A stretch of 64,000 bases of DNA from M0108 sp963841065. Lineage in GTDB: Bacteria > Pseudomonadota > Gammaproteobacteria > Chromatiales > Chromatiaceae. The stretch lies in assembly GCA_963841065.1 (NCBI GenBank), contig CAWJBI010000050.1, positions 4,746-68,745 of the forward strand. The letters run 5' to 3'. How positions within the stretch are numbered: position 1 is the first letter of the stretch; the number at the start of each line of letters is the position of its first letter. Shown here piece after piece: positions 54,886-64,000 of the stretch. The notes under the pieces were generated by a model. It was given only the letters and a program-made list of their open reading frames with translations, ran no database searches and was not told where the DNA came from. The position numbers and the translations under genes are program-made.

Positions 54886-55353
54886 TCAGCGGCGTTTGAC
54901 AGCCTTGGTCTTGGCGGGCTTCTCTTCCGTCAACAACCGGGCATGCTTTTCCATGCCCCGGGCGACCAGGTCGGAGAGGCTGATGCCATTGAGGAAGTTG
55001 TAGATCTCGTCGCTCAGGTGATCCCAGAGGGTATGGGTCAGGCAGCGCTCGCCATCACGGCAGTCCTCGCGACCCCCGCAACGGGTGAATTCGACCCACT
55101 CGTCAACGGCGCAGATGATGTCGGCGATGGAGATCTCGGCCGAGGCCTTGCCCAAATAGTAGCCGCCCCCAGGGCCACGCACGCCACGGACGAGTTGCTT
55201 GCCACGCAGGGCGGCGAAGAGTTGCTCCAGATAAGACAGGGAGATGCCCTGATTGATGGAGATGTCGGCCAAGGTCACGGGCCCCTTGCCCTCGTGGAGG
55301 GCCAGGTCGAGCATGGCCGTGACCGCGTATCGGCCCTTGGTGGAAAGTCTCAT
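54886..55353 (-). CDS. iscR: Fe-S cluster-responsive regulator IscR (Rrf2 family)
   Basis: IscR senses Fe-S cluster status through a bound [2Fe-2S] and represses or activates assembly and other genes. The 155-aa product begins MRLSTKGRYAVTAMLDLALH, has the recognition-helix region QGISLSYLEQLFAALRGKQL and wing VRGPGGGYYLG, and keeps the three Cys and the His (CGGREDCRDGERCLTH) that ligate the cluster in E. coli. It is not followed by iscS-iscU here; its downstream neighbour is prmB. It therefore seems to be an orphan copy, or the isc operon lies elsewhere. Confidence 0.93.
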   Translation of the reverse strand: MRLSTKGRYAVTAMLDLALHEGKGPVTLADISINQGISLSYLEQLFAALRGKQLVRGVRGPGGGYYLGKASAEISIADIICAVDEWVEFTRCGGREDCRDGERCLTHTLWDHLSDEIYNFLNGISLSDLVARGMEKHARLLTEEKPAKTKAVKRR

Positions 55354-55404
55354 ATGGGATACCTCTCGCTGGAAGATGATTACTTGGGAAACTTGTAGGA
55401 AAAC

Positions 55405-55434
55405 AGCATACCCATAGGGTCAAAAACCCGTCAA
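55405..55434 (-). promoter_or_regulatory. iscR: Likely promoter of iscR
   Basis: On the minus strand TTGACG (55434-55429) is followed after 18 bp by TATGCT (55410-55405), about 50 bp before the iscR start. The spacer and -35 contain two TTGAC direct repeats. I could not confirm a palindromic IscR type 1 site. Confidence 0.55.
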
Positions 55435-55452
55435 GCAATTCCTCAAAATATT

Positions 55453-55956
55453 TCAGGAACTGGCGAAGGGGTCAAGGGCGAAGAGGTGTCCGGTCCGTAC
55501 GCAGTAAGTCAGCCATTTTCCTAGGAAAAAATTGGCTCGCCACTTGGCTTCCAGGGCCGGTGACCGGTAATGATTGTGGAGGGGTAGGGCCGTTTGGCGC
55601 AGGTCGATCACCTCGACCTGACGGGCGTCGTGATAGGCCCGGAGCAGGGCATCCGGGTCCGCCAGAGGGATGCGATGTTCCTGGCCGTCAAGCTGGGGAA
55701 AGAGATAAGTCAGACGCAGGAGGCTGGTATAAGGCGACTGCTCGATGACCTCCAGGTGCAGTTCCACGCCATCCCGGCCTAGGGATTGGAACTCCCCGCG
55801 CCAGTCCGCCAGCCCCGGCGCCAGGCGCTTGAGCCAGGCATAATTTTCCTCGCAGAGGCGCATGAGGTCACCGACGCTGGGTCTTTCCGGCGTCAGCAGG
55901 ATATCGGACCAGGGATAACGAGCGGCCCGCCCCGTCGGGGCCGCCAGGGTCAGCAC
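55453..55956 (-). CDS. DUF1249 family protein
   Basis: The product matches the DUF1249 (YqiB-like) family: LMRLCEENYAWLKRLAPGLA, LHLEVIEQSPYTSLLRLTYL, DPDALLRAYHDARQVEVIDL and FFLGKWLTYCVRTGHLF. The start is uncertain. The GTG at 55956 gives 167 aa, an internal ATG at 55863 gives 136 aa, and the frame is open to 56076. Function is unknown; in other gammaproteobacteria this family often lies next to nudF and cpdA, neither seen here. It lies downstream of the thioredoxin gene on the same strand. Confidence 0.8.
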   Translation of the reverse strand: MLTLAAPTGRAARYPWSDILLTPERPSVGDLMRLCEENYAWLKRLAPGLADWRGEFQSLGRDGVELHLEVIEQSPYTSLLRLTYLFPQLDGQEHRIPLADPDALLRAYHDARQVEVIDLRQTALPLHNHYRSPALEAKWRANFFLGKWLTYCVRTGHLFALDPFASS

Positions 55957-56029
55957 GGGGTGGGCCTGGCCTGGGCGGGAACGGCCCTTGGTGGGTCGTC
56001 CCCGCGCATCACGCGCGCGGGCGAGGGCA

Positions 56030-56401
56030 TCAGGCGGAGGCGGTCTTCTGGGCCTCGACCTGGTTGCGCACCTCATCCATGTCGAGTTCCCCGGCCTTCT
56101 CCAGGAGTTGACGGAAGGAACCCTCCGGCAGGGCCCCCGCCTGAGAGAAGATGACGATCTGCTGGCGGAAGATCATGAGGGTCGGAATCGAGCGAATCTG
56201 GAAATGACCCGCGATCTCCCGCTCTTCTTCCGTGTTGACCTTGGCGAAGAGGATGTCGGCGTGGTCCTCCGAAACCTTGTCGTAGATGGGGGCGAAGGAG
56301 CGGCAGGGCCCGCACCAGGGTGCCCAGAAATCCACGATGATGAAATCGTGATCCTTGATGGTTTGCTCGAAGTTGTCTTTGGTGAGTTCGACGACGGCCA
56401 T
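56030..56401 (-). CDS. Thioredoxin
   Basis: This 123-aa cytoplasmic thioredoxin has the active site VDFWAPWCGPCRSFAPIYDK near residue 30 and the cis-Pro region RSIPTLMIFRQQ near 75. It carries a longer C-terminal tail (ELDMDEVRNQVEAQKTASA) than TrxA (about 108 aa). It is probably a TrxA- or TrxC-like general disulfide reductant; no N-terminal zinc domain is present. It lies 75 bp downstream of mfd on the opposite side of a GC-rich gap, same strand. Confidence 0.93.
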   Translation of the reverse strand: MAVVELTKDNFEQTIKDHDFIIVDFWAPWCGPCRSFAPIYDKVSEDHADILFAKVNTEEEREIAGHFQIRSIPTLMIFRQQIVIFSQAGALPEGSFRQLLEKAGELDMDEVRNQVEAQKTASA

Positions 56402-56475
56402 GGGCTACTTCCTGGGGGTGAAATTGGGGCGCATCTTAACAGAATGCCGCCCCGGGCGCGGCGGCGCGCGCGGCC

Positions 56476-59400
56476 TTAACCGGTCAAGTCCCGGATCAGG
56501 GCGCCGACCCGCGCCACCCGCTTGTCCGGTTCCGCTAGATCAATGAAAAATTTGAGTTTATCGCCGCCCTCCATCCGGAACTCCTTGGGCCGGCTCTGCA
56601 TCAACTGGATCAGCCGCAGGGGATCGATCTTGGGCTGGTCCCCAAAGAGGATGCGCCCGCCCGTGGGGCCGGCCTCGATCTTGCGGATCCCCAGGGGCTG
56701 GATGGCAAGCTTGAGTTCGGTGATGGCGAACAGGTTGCGCGCCGGCTCTGGCAAGCAGGCCGAAGCGGTCGATCATCTCCACCTGAAGTTCCCGCAGTTC
56801 CACGGCGTCGGCGGCGCTGGCGATGCGTTTGTACATGACCAGGCGCCCATGGACGTCCGGCAGGTAATCGGCGGGCAGGAGGGCGGGCAGGCCCAGGTCG
56901 ATCTCGGCGCCGTGATCCAGAGGTCGGTCCAGTTCCAGCTACCCGGCCGGCCTTGAGGGCATCGACGGCCCGCTCCAGCAGGTCCATGTAGAGGCTGAAG
57001 CCGATCTCGTGGATCTGGCCGCTCTGCTCGTCACCCAGCAGTTCGCCGGCGCCGCGGATCTCCAGGTCATGGGTCGCCAGGGTGAAGCCGGCCCCCAGCT
57101 CTTCCAGGGATTCGATGGCCTCCAGGCGCTTCTTGGCGTCCGCCGTCATCAGCCCCGCCGGGGGCGTGATGAGATAGGCATAGGCGCGGTGATGGGAGCG
57201 CCCGACCCGGCCGCGCAACTGGTGGAGCTGGGCCAGGCCCAGCTTATCGGCGCGGTTCATCAGGATGGTGTTGGCGCTGGGGATGTCGATGCCGCTCTCG
57301 ATGATGGTGGTGCATACCAGCAGGTTGAAGCGCTGGTGGTAGAAGTCGCGCATGACCCGCTCCAGGTCACGCTCCCGCATCTGGCCGTGGGCGACCCGCA
57401 CCCGCGCCTCCGGCACCAGGGCCTCCAGCTTCTGGGCCATGTTCTCGATGGTCTCGACCTCGTTGTGGAGGAAATAGACCTGGCCGCCGCGCTTGAGCTC
57501 GCGCAGCACCGCCTCCTGGATAAGGGCGTCGTTCCAGGGGGTGACGAAGGTCTTGATGGGGTGCCGCGCCACCGGCGGGGTGGCGATGATGGAGAGGTCC
57601 CGCAGCCCGGACATGGCCATGTTGAGGGTGCGCGGGATGGGGGTGGCGGTGAGGGTCAGAATATCCACCTCGGAGCGCAGGGCCTTGAGGGCCTCCTTGT
57701 CGCGCACCCCGAAGCGGTGCTCCTCATCGACCACGACGAGGCCCAGATTTTTGAAGCGTACCGACTTCTGCAGCAGCCTGTGGGTGCCGACGACGATATC
57801 CACGGTGCCGCTGGCCAGGCCGTCCAGGACCACCTTGGCCTCCTTGGCGGTGCGGAAGCGCGACAGGTTCTCCACCTTGACCGGCCAGTCGGCGAAGCGG
57901 TCGGAAAAGTTCTGATAGTGCTGCTGGGCGAGGAGGGTGGTGGGCACCAGCACCGCCACCTGGCGCCCGCCGCTCACCGCCATGAAGGCGGCGCGCATGG
58001 CCACCTCGGTCTTGCCGAAGCCGACGTCGCCGCAGACCACCCGATCCATGGGCTGGGGCGCGGCCATGTTGTCGAGAATGGCCGTGATGGCCCGCTCCTG
58101 GTCCGGGGTCTCCTCGAATTCGAAGGCGGCGGCGAAGGCCGCATAGTCCTCCCCGGGGGCGGGGAAGGCGACGCCGACCCGGGCGGCGCGGCGGGCATAG
58201 ATGTCCAGCAACTCCGCCGCCACGTCGTGGGCCTTCTCGGCGGCCTTGCGCTTGACCCGGTCCCACTGATCGCCGCCCAGGCGGTGCAGGGGGGCATTCT
58301 CCGGCGAGGCCCCGGTGTAGCGGGAGATGAGATGCAGGGAGGAGACGGGGACATAGAGCTTGTCCCCCCGGGCATATTCCAGGGTCAGGAATTCCGTGGT
58401 CATGCCGCCCACGTTCAGGGTCTGCAACCCCAGGTAGCGGCCCACGCCATGATCCTCGTGAACCACGGGGGCGCCCTCGTGCAGCTCGGTGAGGTTGCGC
58501 ACCACGGCATCGCCGTCCCGGGCACGGGCCCGCTGGCGGCGCTCCTGGCGGACCTTCTCGCCATAGAGCTGGGTCTCGGTGACCAGGGCCAGGTCTTCCT
58601 CCACCAGCCAGAGCCCCTGTTCCAGGGGGGCCACCGTCAAGCCCAGGCTGACCTTGCCCTGCAGAAAACCGGTCCAGCCCTCGACCGGGGTGGGGCTGAG
58701 TCCCAGACCCCTCAGGCTGTCCGCCAGCATCTCCCGCCGCCCGGTGCTCTCGGCGACCAGGAGGGTGCGCCGCCGGGGCGCGGCGAGAAAGCCCTTGAGT
58801 TGCGCCGCCGGCTCGGTGGCGCGGACCTGGATCGCCAGGGGGGGCAGGGTGGCCGTCGCAAAGTGGGTCAGCCGGGAGAAACCCTTGCGCCGCTCCGGGA
58901 CCTCGGCGGACTGGCAGAGCACACCCGTCAGGCCATTCAGGCGATGGGCCAGCTCCTCCGCCGTCATAAAGAGGTTGCGTGGTGGCAGCAGGGGCCGCTC
59001 GATGTCGTGGCGGCGCTGCTCGTAACGCCGCTCCACGGCGTCGAGAAAGCCCGTGGCCGCCTCGCGGCAGCCCTCGGTCTCGATCAGCAGGACCTCGGTC
59101 CGGCAGATAATCGAAGAGGGTCGCCGTCTCCGCGAAGAAGAGCGGCAGGTAGTATTCCAGCCCCCCCGGCGCATGACCGTCGGAGACCTCGCGATAGATG
59201 AGGCTGGCCTGGGGGTTGCCCTCGAACTGGGCGCGATAGCGTTGGCGAAAGCCCGTGATCGCCTCCTCGCTCAGGGGAAACTCCCGGGCCGGCAGCAGGC
59301 GGATGGAATCCACCTTGTCCCTGGACCGCTGGCTGTCCGGGTCGAAGGTGCGGATGCTCTCCACCTCCGCGTCGAACAGGTCGATGCGGAAGGGCTCCTG

Positions 59401-59956
59401 GCTGCCCATGGGAAAGACGTCCAGCAAGGAGCCGCGGACGGCGTATTCCCCGTGGGCGATGACCTGGGAGACGCACTGGTAGCCCGCCCGGTCCAGGCGG
59501 CAGCCGGGTCAGGTCCAGGTCCAGCCGGTCGCCCCGGGCCAGCACCAGGGAATGGCCATCCAGATAATGCCGGGGCGCCAGCCGCTGCAGCAGGGTGGCC
59601 ACCGGCGCCACCAGCACCCCACGCCGCAAGCCAGGGAGCCGGTGCAGGGTCAGCAGCCGTTCCGAGATCAGCTCCGGCAGGGGCGAAAAGACGTCGTAGG
59701 GCAGGGTCTCCCAATCCGGAAAGCCCAGCACCGGCGTCTCGGGGTCGTCGAGAAAGAAGCCCAACTCCGCCGTCAGTCGCGCTACCCCCTGCACGTCCGG
59801 GGTCAAGGCCAGGATCAGCCGCTCCCCTTGCCCCGCCGCGCGGGCAATGGCCAGGGCCTGGCTGGAGCCGTAGAGACGGCCCCACTGGTGGCGCTCCCCT
59901 GGACCCTGGGGTAAAGGCGGCTGGAGGGGGGAGGCATAGACTTCGGAGGACATCAC
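56476..59956 (-). CDS. mfd: Transcription-repair coupling factor Mfd (four one-base frameshifts)
   Basis: Mfd removes stalled RNA polymerase at DNA lesions and recruits UvrA. Pieces in five frame segments cover the whole protein. The N-terminal UvrB-like part (GFPDWETLPYDVFSPLPELI) is followed, after a shift near 59500, by LLDVFPMGSQEPFRIDLFDA. A further shift near 59101 leads to the RNAP-interaction and helicase core (VCGDVGFGKTEVAMRAAFMA, LVVVDEEHRFGVRDKEALKA, RGRVGRSHHRAYAYLITPPA). The last shifts, near 56941 and 56756, lead to the UvrA-binding C-terminus (FAITELKLAIQPLGIRKIEA). Each break is one extra base; correction gives 1158 aa (E. coli 1148). Sequencing error is likely. Confidence 0.93.
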
Positions 59957-60083
59957 AAGGGCGGACCGCGGCTGACTGCTAAGCGCGGGATTCTCGCACA
60001 GGCCGCCGTCACGGGCATCTGTTCACCCCCGATTGTTGCTCCGGATTCGCGCCCCGCCCTTCACCCTGGGGCCGAAATGCGGG

Positions 60084-60112
60084 TTGCGTTCGGAGACTAA
60101 GCCCGGTATTAT
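60084..60112 (+). promoter_or_regulatory. Likely promoter of initiator tRNA
   Basis: TTGCGT (60084-60089) and TATTAT (60107-60112) are 17 bp apart and end 13 bp before the tRNA 5' end. Confidence 0.65.
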
Positions 60113-60125
60113 TACCAGCTTCAGA

Positions 60126-60202
<77 letters not shown>

Positions 60203-60210
60203 AATAAAAC

Positions 60211-60244
60211 AAGGGCTTACCTGGAAACGGGTAGGCCCTTTTTC
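60211..60244 (+). terminator. Intrinsic terminator after tRNA-fMet
   Basis: An 11-bp stem AAGGGCTTACC / GGTAGGCCCTT (one wobble) with an 8-base loop is followed by TTTTTCTTT, directly downstream of the tRNA. Confidence 0.85.
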
Positions 60245-60476
60245 TTTGGGGCCGCTCCCGTGTAAGCGCTGGTGTAAGCAAATTTAAGCAATGCGGATGG
60301 CGCCGGGGCGCTTCAGAGGGTGCGCGTTTCCCGCTTCAGGGCCTCGGGGGGCCAAAACGGGCGCTTTGGCTACATGGTTTGTTTCTATCGTTGGCGAAGG
60401 AAGATAAGGCGCCGCCGATGATGGGCCTATCCATTCCCGTTTCTGTTACGATATTCAGAAAACGGGAGCCCGATCC

Positions 60477-60813
60477 ATGCGACGAAACAAACCTACCTGC
60501 CAGGCCACCACTCGGCGCGGGACACCCTGTCAGTGCAAGCCAGAACCCGGCAGGTTGCGCTGCAAGTTTCATGGTGGCAGGTCCACCGGGCCGCGAACGG
60601 CGGAAGGCTAGGGCGAAATCAGCCGCCAACCTTGAGGCATGGCGGCAGCGTTCCACTCCTCAAGGGCGCAGCCAGGCGTCCCTGAGGGCGGCACAGACCC
60701 GACAGGCCAGTAAGTCCATCACGCGCAGGCGCGATGCCTGCATTAAACCCCATCCCCCGCACGCGGGGATGCGTCGAAAAAGCCCAAACCCCATCCCCTG
60801 CACGGGCGAACAC
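60477..60813 (+). pseudogene. HGGxSTG zinc-finger-like small protein (one-base frameshift)
   Basis: The ATG at 60477 opens MRRNKPTCQATTRRGTPCQC and continues to RCKFHGGRSTGPRTAEG, then meets TAG at 60609. Three Cys plus His form a likely zinc site, and HGGxSTGPxTxEG is the hallmark of a small protein family common in phages and integrative elements. Skipping one base at 60609 restores RAKSAANLEAWRQR, the expected family continuation. In that frame no stop occurs before the next gene, so either the true end is blurred by another error or the two ORFs form one 205-aa protein. Confidence 0.6.
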
Positions 60814-61095
60814 ATGACCACTACCCGGCGCCCACGCGGTCGGCCAGTGACCGGCCAGGCCAAACCCGCCAAGGTCCGCATGGCAGCCATGCGGCAACGG
60901 ACCTTCGCCCTGCTCCAAGACAGCCAGGCATCCCTTCGGGGGTCTCCCGTTTCCGGCTTGCTCGAAGCCCTCCGGGTAGGCTATCGGGCGGGGCAGACCT
61001 GGGATGTGGTGGATGTCTGCGCCGAGCTTCTTGCCCGCCTGAATGAAGCCCCTGGGGCCAGCCTCCGGGTCAAGGCAACCTTCGAGGCGTATTGA
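60814..61095 (+). CDS. Small basic hypothetical protein, phage-island type (93 aa)
   Basis: From the ATG at 60814 the product starts MTTTRRPRGRPVTGQAKPAK, a basic stretch with an AT-hook-like RRPRGRP. A helical region follows (LLQDSQASLRGSPVSGLLEA, WDVVDVCAELLARLN). It resembles short accessory proteins of phage-derived islands. No function is known. It may instead be the C-terminal part of the HGGxSTG protein, being in the same frame after correction. Confidence 0.5.
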   Translation: MTTTRRPRGRPVTGQAKPAKVRMAAMRQRTFALLQDSQASLRGSPVSGLLEALRVGYRAGQTWDVVDVCAELLARLNEAPGASLRVKATFEAY

Positions 61096-61296
61096 TGGCC
61101 CCCAAGGCGCCATCGGCGTGCGCCATGGCTGCGGCGATGACGCGGGGGGCTACACCAGATTTGCCCGGCGAGGTGATCCTGGCGCAGATGCCGTCCTTTG
61201 TTATTGGTTGGAATTTGCTGGACAATGCCGCGAACTTGCCCGGAATCAAACAATAGTTTCAGAATTCACCAACAACCCCTCCAGGCAGCATCGATC

Positions 61297-64000
61297 ATGA
61301 GCCTCCACACCCATTGCACACCCCGCCAGTCAGTATTTGCCGCTGATCGTCGCGCCACGGTTCTCAACCTCGACACCTTCCTCAAGGGCCAGGTCAATGG
61401 CGTGGAATTCTTCGAGGAGAACTACTTCACCAACGGCATGCTCACGCTGGTGGATCGGGCATTCCGGCATCTGGGCGGCGCGGGCGCCGGATCGTCGTCT
61501 TCCTCCTCTCGCAGGCGATGGGTGGCGGTAAGACGCACAGCATGATTGCGTTGGGCTTGCTGGCAGAGACCCGGAGTTTGCGCAAGCAGGTGCTTGGGGA
61601 GCACAACCCGGCCCCGAACCTTGGTCGCGCACGGGTTGCGGCTTCAATGGCCGCAGCACCGACGCCGCCGGGGGCATCTGGGGTTCGATCGCCGAGCAAC
61701 TGGGTAAGGCCGAACAGTTCGCCCGCTATGTGTCGCCCATGCTCAGCGCCCCAGGGCCAGAGGCGTGGAAGCAATTGCTGGGCGGCGATCCGCTCGGTGC
61801 TGTTCCTGGACGAACTTCCACCTACCTTGAATACGCCGTCGCGGTGCCGGTCGGCAATGCCGATCTGGGCGTGGTTACCACCACCGCGCTGGCCAACCTG
61901 TTCGTTGCGGTCGCTGACATGGACAACGTCTGCTTGGTGTTGTCAGATCTGGCGGGGTCCAATTTCAGTATCGGCCAGTCCAACTGGAGTCGGCGTTTGA
62001 TCGCGCCGTGCAGGGCATTAGCGCTGAGTCCAAGCGCATCGCCGTGCCCATCACGCCGGTCAACCCGAACGGCGATGAGCTGTATCACATCCTGCGCAAG
62101 ACGCCTGTTCGCGTCAGTGGCGCCTCAGCCCCATATCAACAGGGTCGCTGGCGCCTACCGTGACGCGCTGCGTGAGGCAGCGCGCATGAACCTGACCAGC
62201 TACCACCCCCGAGTCGCTGTACCCGCGGGTCACCGACGCCTATCCCTTTCATCCCGGACCTGCGGGAACTCGTCGGCAAGTTCAAGGAGAACGAGGGCTT
62301 CCGACCAGACGTGCGGCGTCATTCGCCTGATGCAGATGGTGGTCGCCGACCTGTGGAACTCCGGCAGCGCAGAGGGCAACGACCTGATCCACCCCTACGA
62401 CATCGACCTTAATGTCGACGAGATCGCGTCCGAGGTGCGCACGATCAACCCGTCGCTCAGCGAAGCCATCGCGCACGACATTGCCCACGGCGGTGACGCC
62501 GAGGTCGAGCAGATCGACGTGGCCAACGGCAATTCCGACGCCTCGGATGCCGCGCGCTTGATTCTGGTTGCATCGCTGTCCACCACACCGGGCGCGATTC
62601 ATGGCCTGCGCGAGTACCAGCTGGTCGATTGCCTGCAGCGCCCGGGTCGCGATCTGTCCACTTTCAAGGCCAACGTGCTCGACAAGTTGGCCACCCGCGC
62701 GGGGCTGGTATCTGCATAACTCCGCGGACGGCCGCTTGTTCTTCAAGAACCAGCAAAATCTCGCCGCCAAGCTGCGCGCTACGGCGCTATCGCTGCACGC
62801 CGAGACGGTGGACCGGATGTTGCGCGACCCACCTGGAGAGCTACTTTGCCGCCAGCTCTGCGCGACTGCTATCAGGTCGTCAAGGTGCTTGCCGCCGCCT
62901 GATGAAGTGCAGGTGGAGCAATAGCGCCCAACCTCGTCGTCGTGCGGCCCGGGGTGACCGCGCCAACCAGTTGCCCATCTCGGCCGACTGGCAGGCGTGG
63001 TGGGAGCAGCAGCAGTACAAGAATCGCGTGCTGTTCCTCACCGGTTCGCGGGATACGTTCCAGAAGGTGATCGACTCGGCGCGCCAGACGCGCGCGCTGC
63101 AGAGCATCGAGGACGAGCTGAACCAGGAGAAGACGCCCGCCGACGACCCCAGTGGCGGGCGCTCGACGGCCTGCGTGATCGGGTGGGCGCTGCAGTTTAG
63201 CGCAGCGCTCAAGGAGGCGTTTGACCAGATCGTCTACCCTAGATCAATACCGCGTTGCGCGCCACGGGCACCGACCTCGCATTCGCCGGCAACCAGAACG
63301 GTGAAGCCACCTTGCGCCATACCCTCGAAGGCGCCCAAAAGTTCACCACCAAGGTCGATGATGACAGCTTCCGCAGCCGGGCCGAAGGTCGGCTGTTCGG
63401 CTCCACAGACAGCAAGGTAGTCCTCTGGGCTGACTTCAAGCGGGCGGCGGCGGTAACCACCCACTGGCCGCTGCACAAACTCTCCGCCCTGGATGATCTC
63501 AAGGCCGAATGCCTGCGCCGTGGCCTTTGGCGCGAGGAGGGGAATCACATCCACCAGTTCTTCCGCCACCCCGTGCCGGAGGTCTTGATTCGTGAGCTTG
63601 CGGTGGAGGAAGACGGCGACGGCAGCGCCTACCTCAAGATCGAGCCGCTGCACGCCCCCTCGGTCGTCTTTGAAACCGGCGATGCTAATCCCACCCCCGC
63701 CTCCAGCCCGGTGCCCACCCCCACCCCGTTTTAAGGCGACCGGCTTGCGCTATCGCTTCCTCGCCCATGACCTGACAGATATCTTGCGGGTCAGCGCGGA
63801 TAAAGAGATGGACGGCCAAGCTACGGCTCAAGTACCAGTTGCACGACCCGGGTGATCATTACGAAGTGGAACTCCTGGCCCTGCCCAAGGCCAACGGCAT
63901 CACCATCCGCTACACCACCGATGGTTCATCGCCCACCAGCACGGGCTCGGCAACCTACGATGGCATTTTCCGGGTGCCAGCCAACAGCCGCGTCGTGTGC
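61297..64000 (+). pseudogene. DUF499-type ATPase of an anti-phage-associated locus (many frameshifts, cut by window edge)
   Basis: From the ATG at 61297 to the window edge, one protein can be followed by switching frames. It shows an N-terminal block (LNLDTFLKGQVNGVEFFEEN), the P-loop LLSQAMGGGKTHSMIALGLL, and the Walker B-like VLFLDELPP. Later come GVIRLMQMVVADLWNSGSAE, HPYDIDLNVDEIASEVRTIN and RLILVASLSTTPGAIHGLRE. It ends at the edge in a chitobiase-C-like domain (ITIRYTTDGSSPTSTGSATY). This matches DUF499 proteins of about 1100 aa, which sit with DUF1156 methyltransferases in putative defence loci. Frame changes in both directions are needed, so true decay or poor base quality near a contig end are both possible. 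Confidence 0.72.

Noticed and set aside
57009..59201. A 730-codon open frame antisense to mfd.
   Set aside because: It is a GC-rich shadow: low-complexity Gly/Ala/His/Gln composition, no motif, and the opposite strand encodes clear Mfd domains.
60745..60804. Two 19-bp direct repeats (AAACCCCATCCCCYGCACG) 41 bp apart, the first forming a CATCCCC/GGGGATG hairpin reminiscent of a type I-E CRISPR repeat.
   Set aside because: Only two copies, spacing too short for repeat plus spacer, second copy loses the palindrome, and no cas genes are present. It also lies in the open frame upstream of the 60814 gene.

Overview
The window is a GC-rich chromosomal segment of a gammaproteobacterium. Gene orders such as petABC-sspAB, sucCD and prmB-hypothetical-hemN, a PilS-type kinase, an LpxH outer-membrane lipid enzyme and a BicA-like bicarbonate transporter fit an autotrophic member of the Chromatiales (purple sulfur bacteria or relatives). 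That placement is an inference: no photosynthesis or sulfur-oxidation gene lies in the window.

Layout. 1-11.5 kb is mostly housekeeping: the 5' part of pilS (minus), sucCD, an orphan ParA ATPase, ubiX, a small hypothetical gene, malQ, metG (minus), apbC/mrp and a NIF3-like gene. 11.7-15.5 kb is the cytochrome bc1 operon petABC, closed by a terminator, then sspA-sspB. 16.3-18.3 kb holds a BicA-like SulP transporter, a small membrane ORF and tRNA-Met with its own promoter and terminator. 18.4-25.3 kb is accessory: a translationally coupled pair (140-aa protein plus a degenerate ImmA/IrrE-like protein), two overlapping small secreted-protein genes, an exported beta-helix protein and a PlpD-like type Vd patatin autotransporter. 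25.4-35.1 kb carries a single-chain pyruvate carboxylase, an LTA-synthase-like phosphotransferase, a DUF455 protein, lpxH, two cyclophilins and cysS. 35.1-38.9 kb is a second accessory patch: a broken paralogue of the beta-helix gene with an eight-copy internal repeat, bracketed by two inverted copies of a palindromic repeat. 38.9-60.2 kb is again core metabolism and maintenance: methyltransferase, YgfX-like protein, galE, alaC, hom, gabD, hemN, prmB, iscR, thioredoxin, mfd and initiator tRNA. From 60.4 kb to the end lies an island-like region with an HGGxSTG protein and a DUF499 ATPase of the kind found in anti-phage loci.

An important reading note: sucD, parA, petB, pyc, mfd (four times) and some accessory genes are split by frameshifts. 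In every conserved gene the break behaves as one extra base, and removing it restores the normal family length. This looks like sequencing insertion error rather than gene decay. The DUF499 gene at the right edge differs: it needs shifts in both directions.

Functionally, the core genes cover the TCA cycle (sucCD, pyc, gabD), respiration or cyclic electron flow (petABC), inorganic carbon uptake (bicA-like), translation (metG, cysS, prmB, tRNAs), cofactor synthesis (ubiX, hemN, apbC, iscR) and DNA repair (mfd). The accessory genes are dominated by exported repeat proteins and candidate stress or defence modules.
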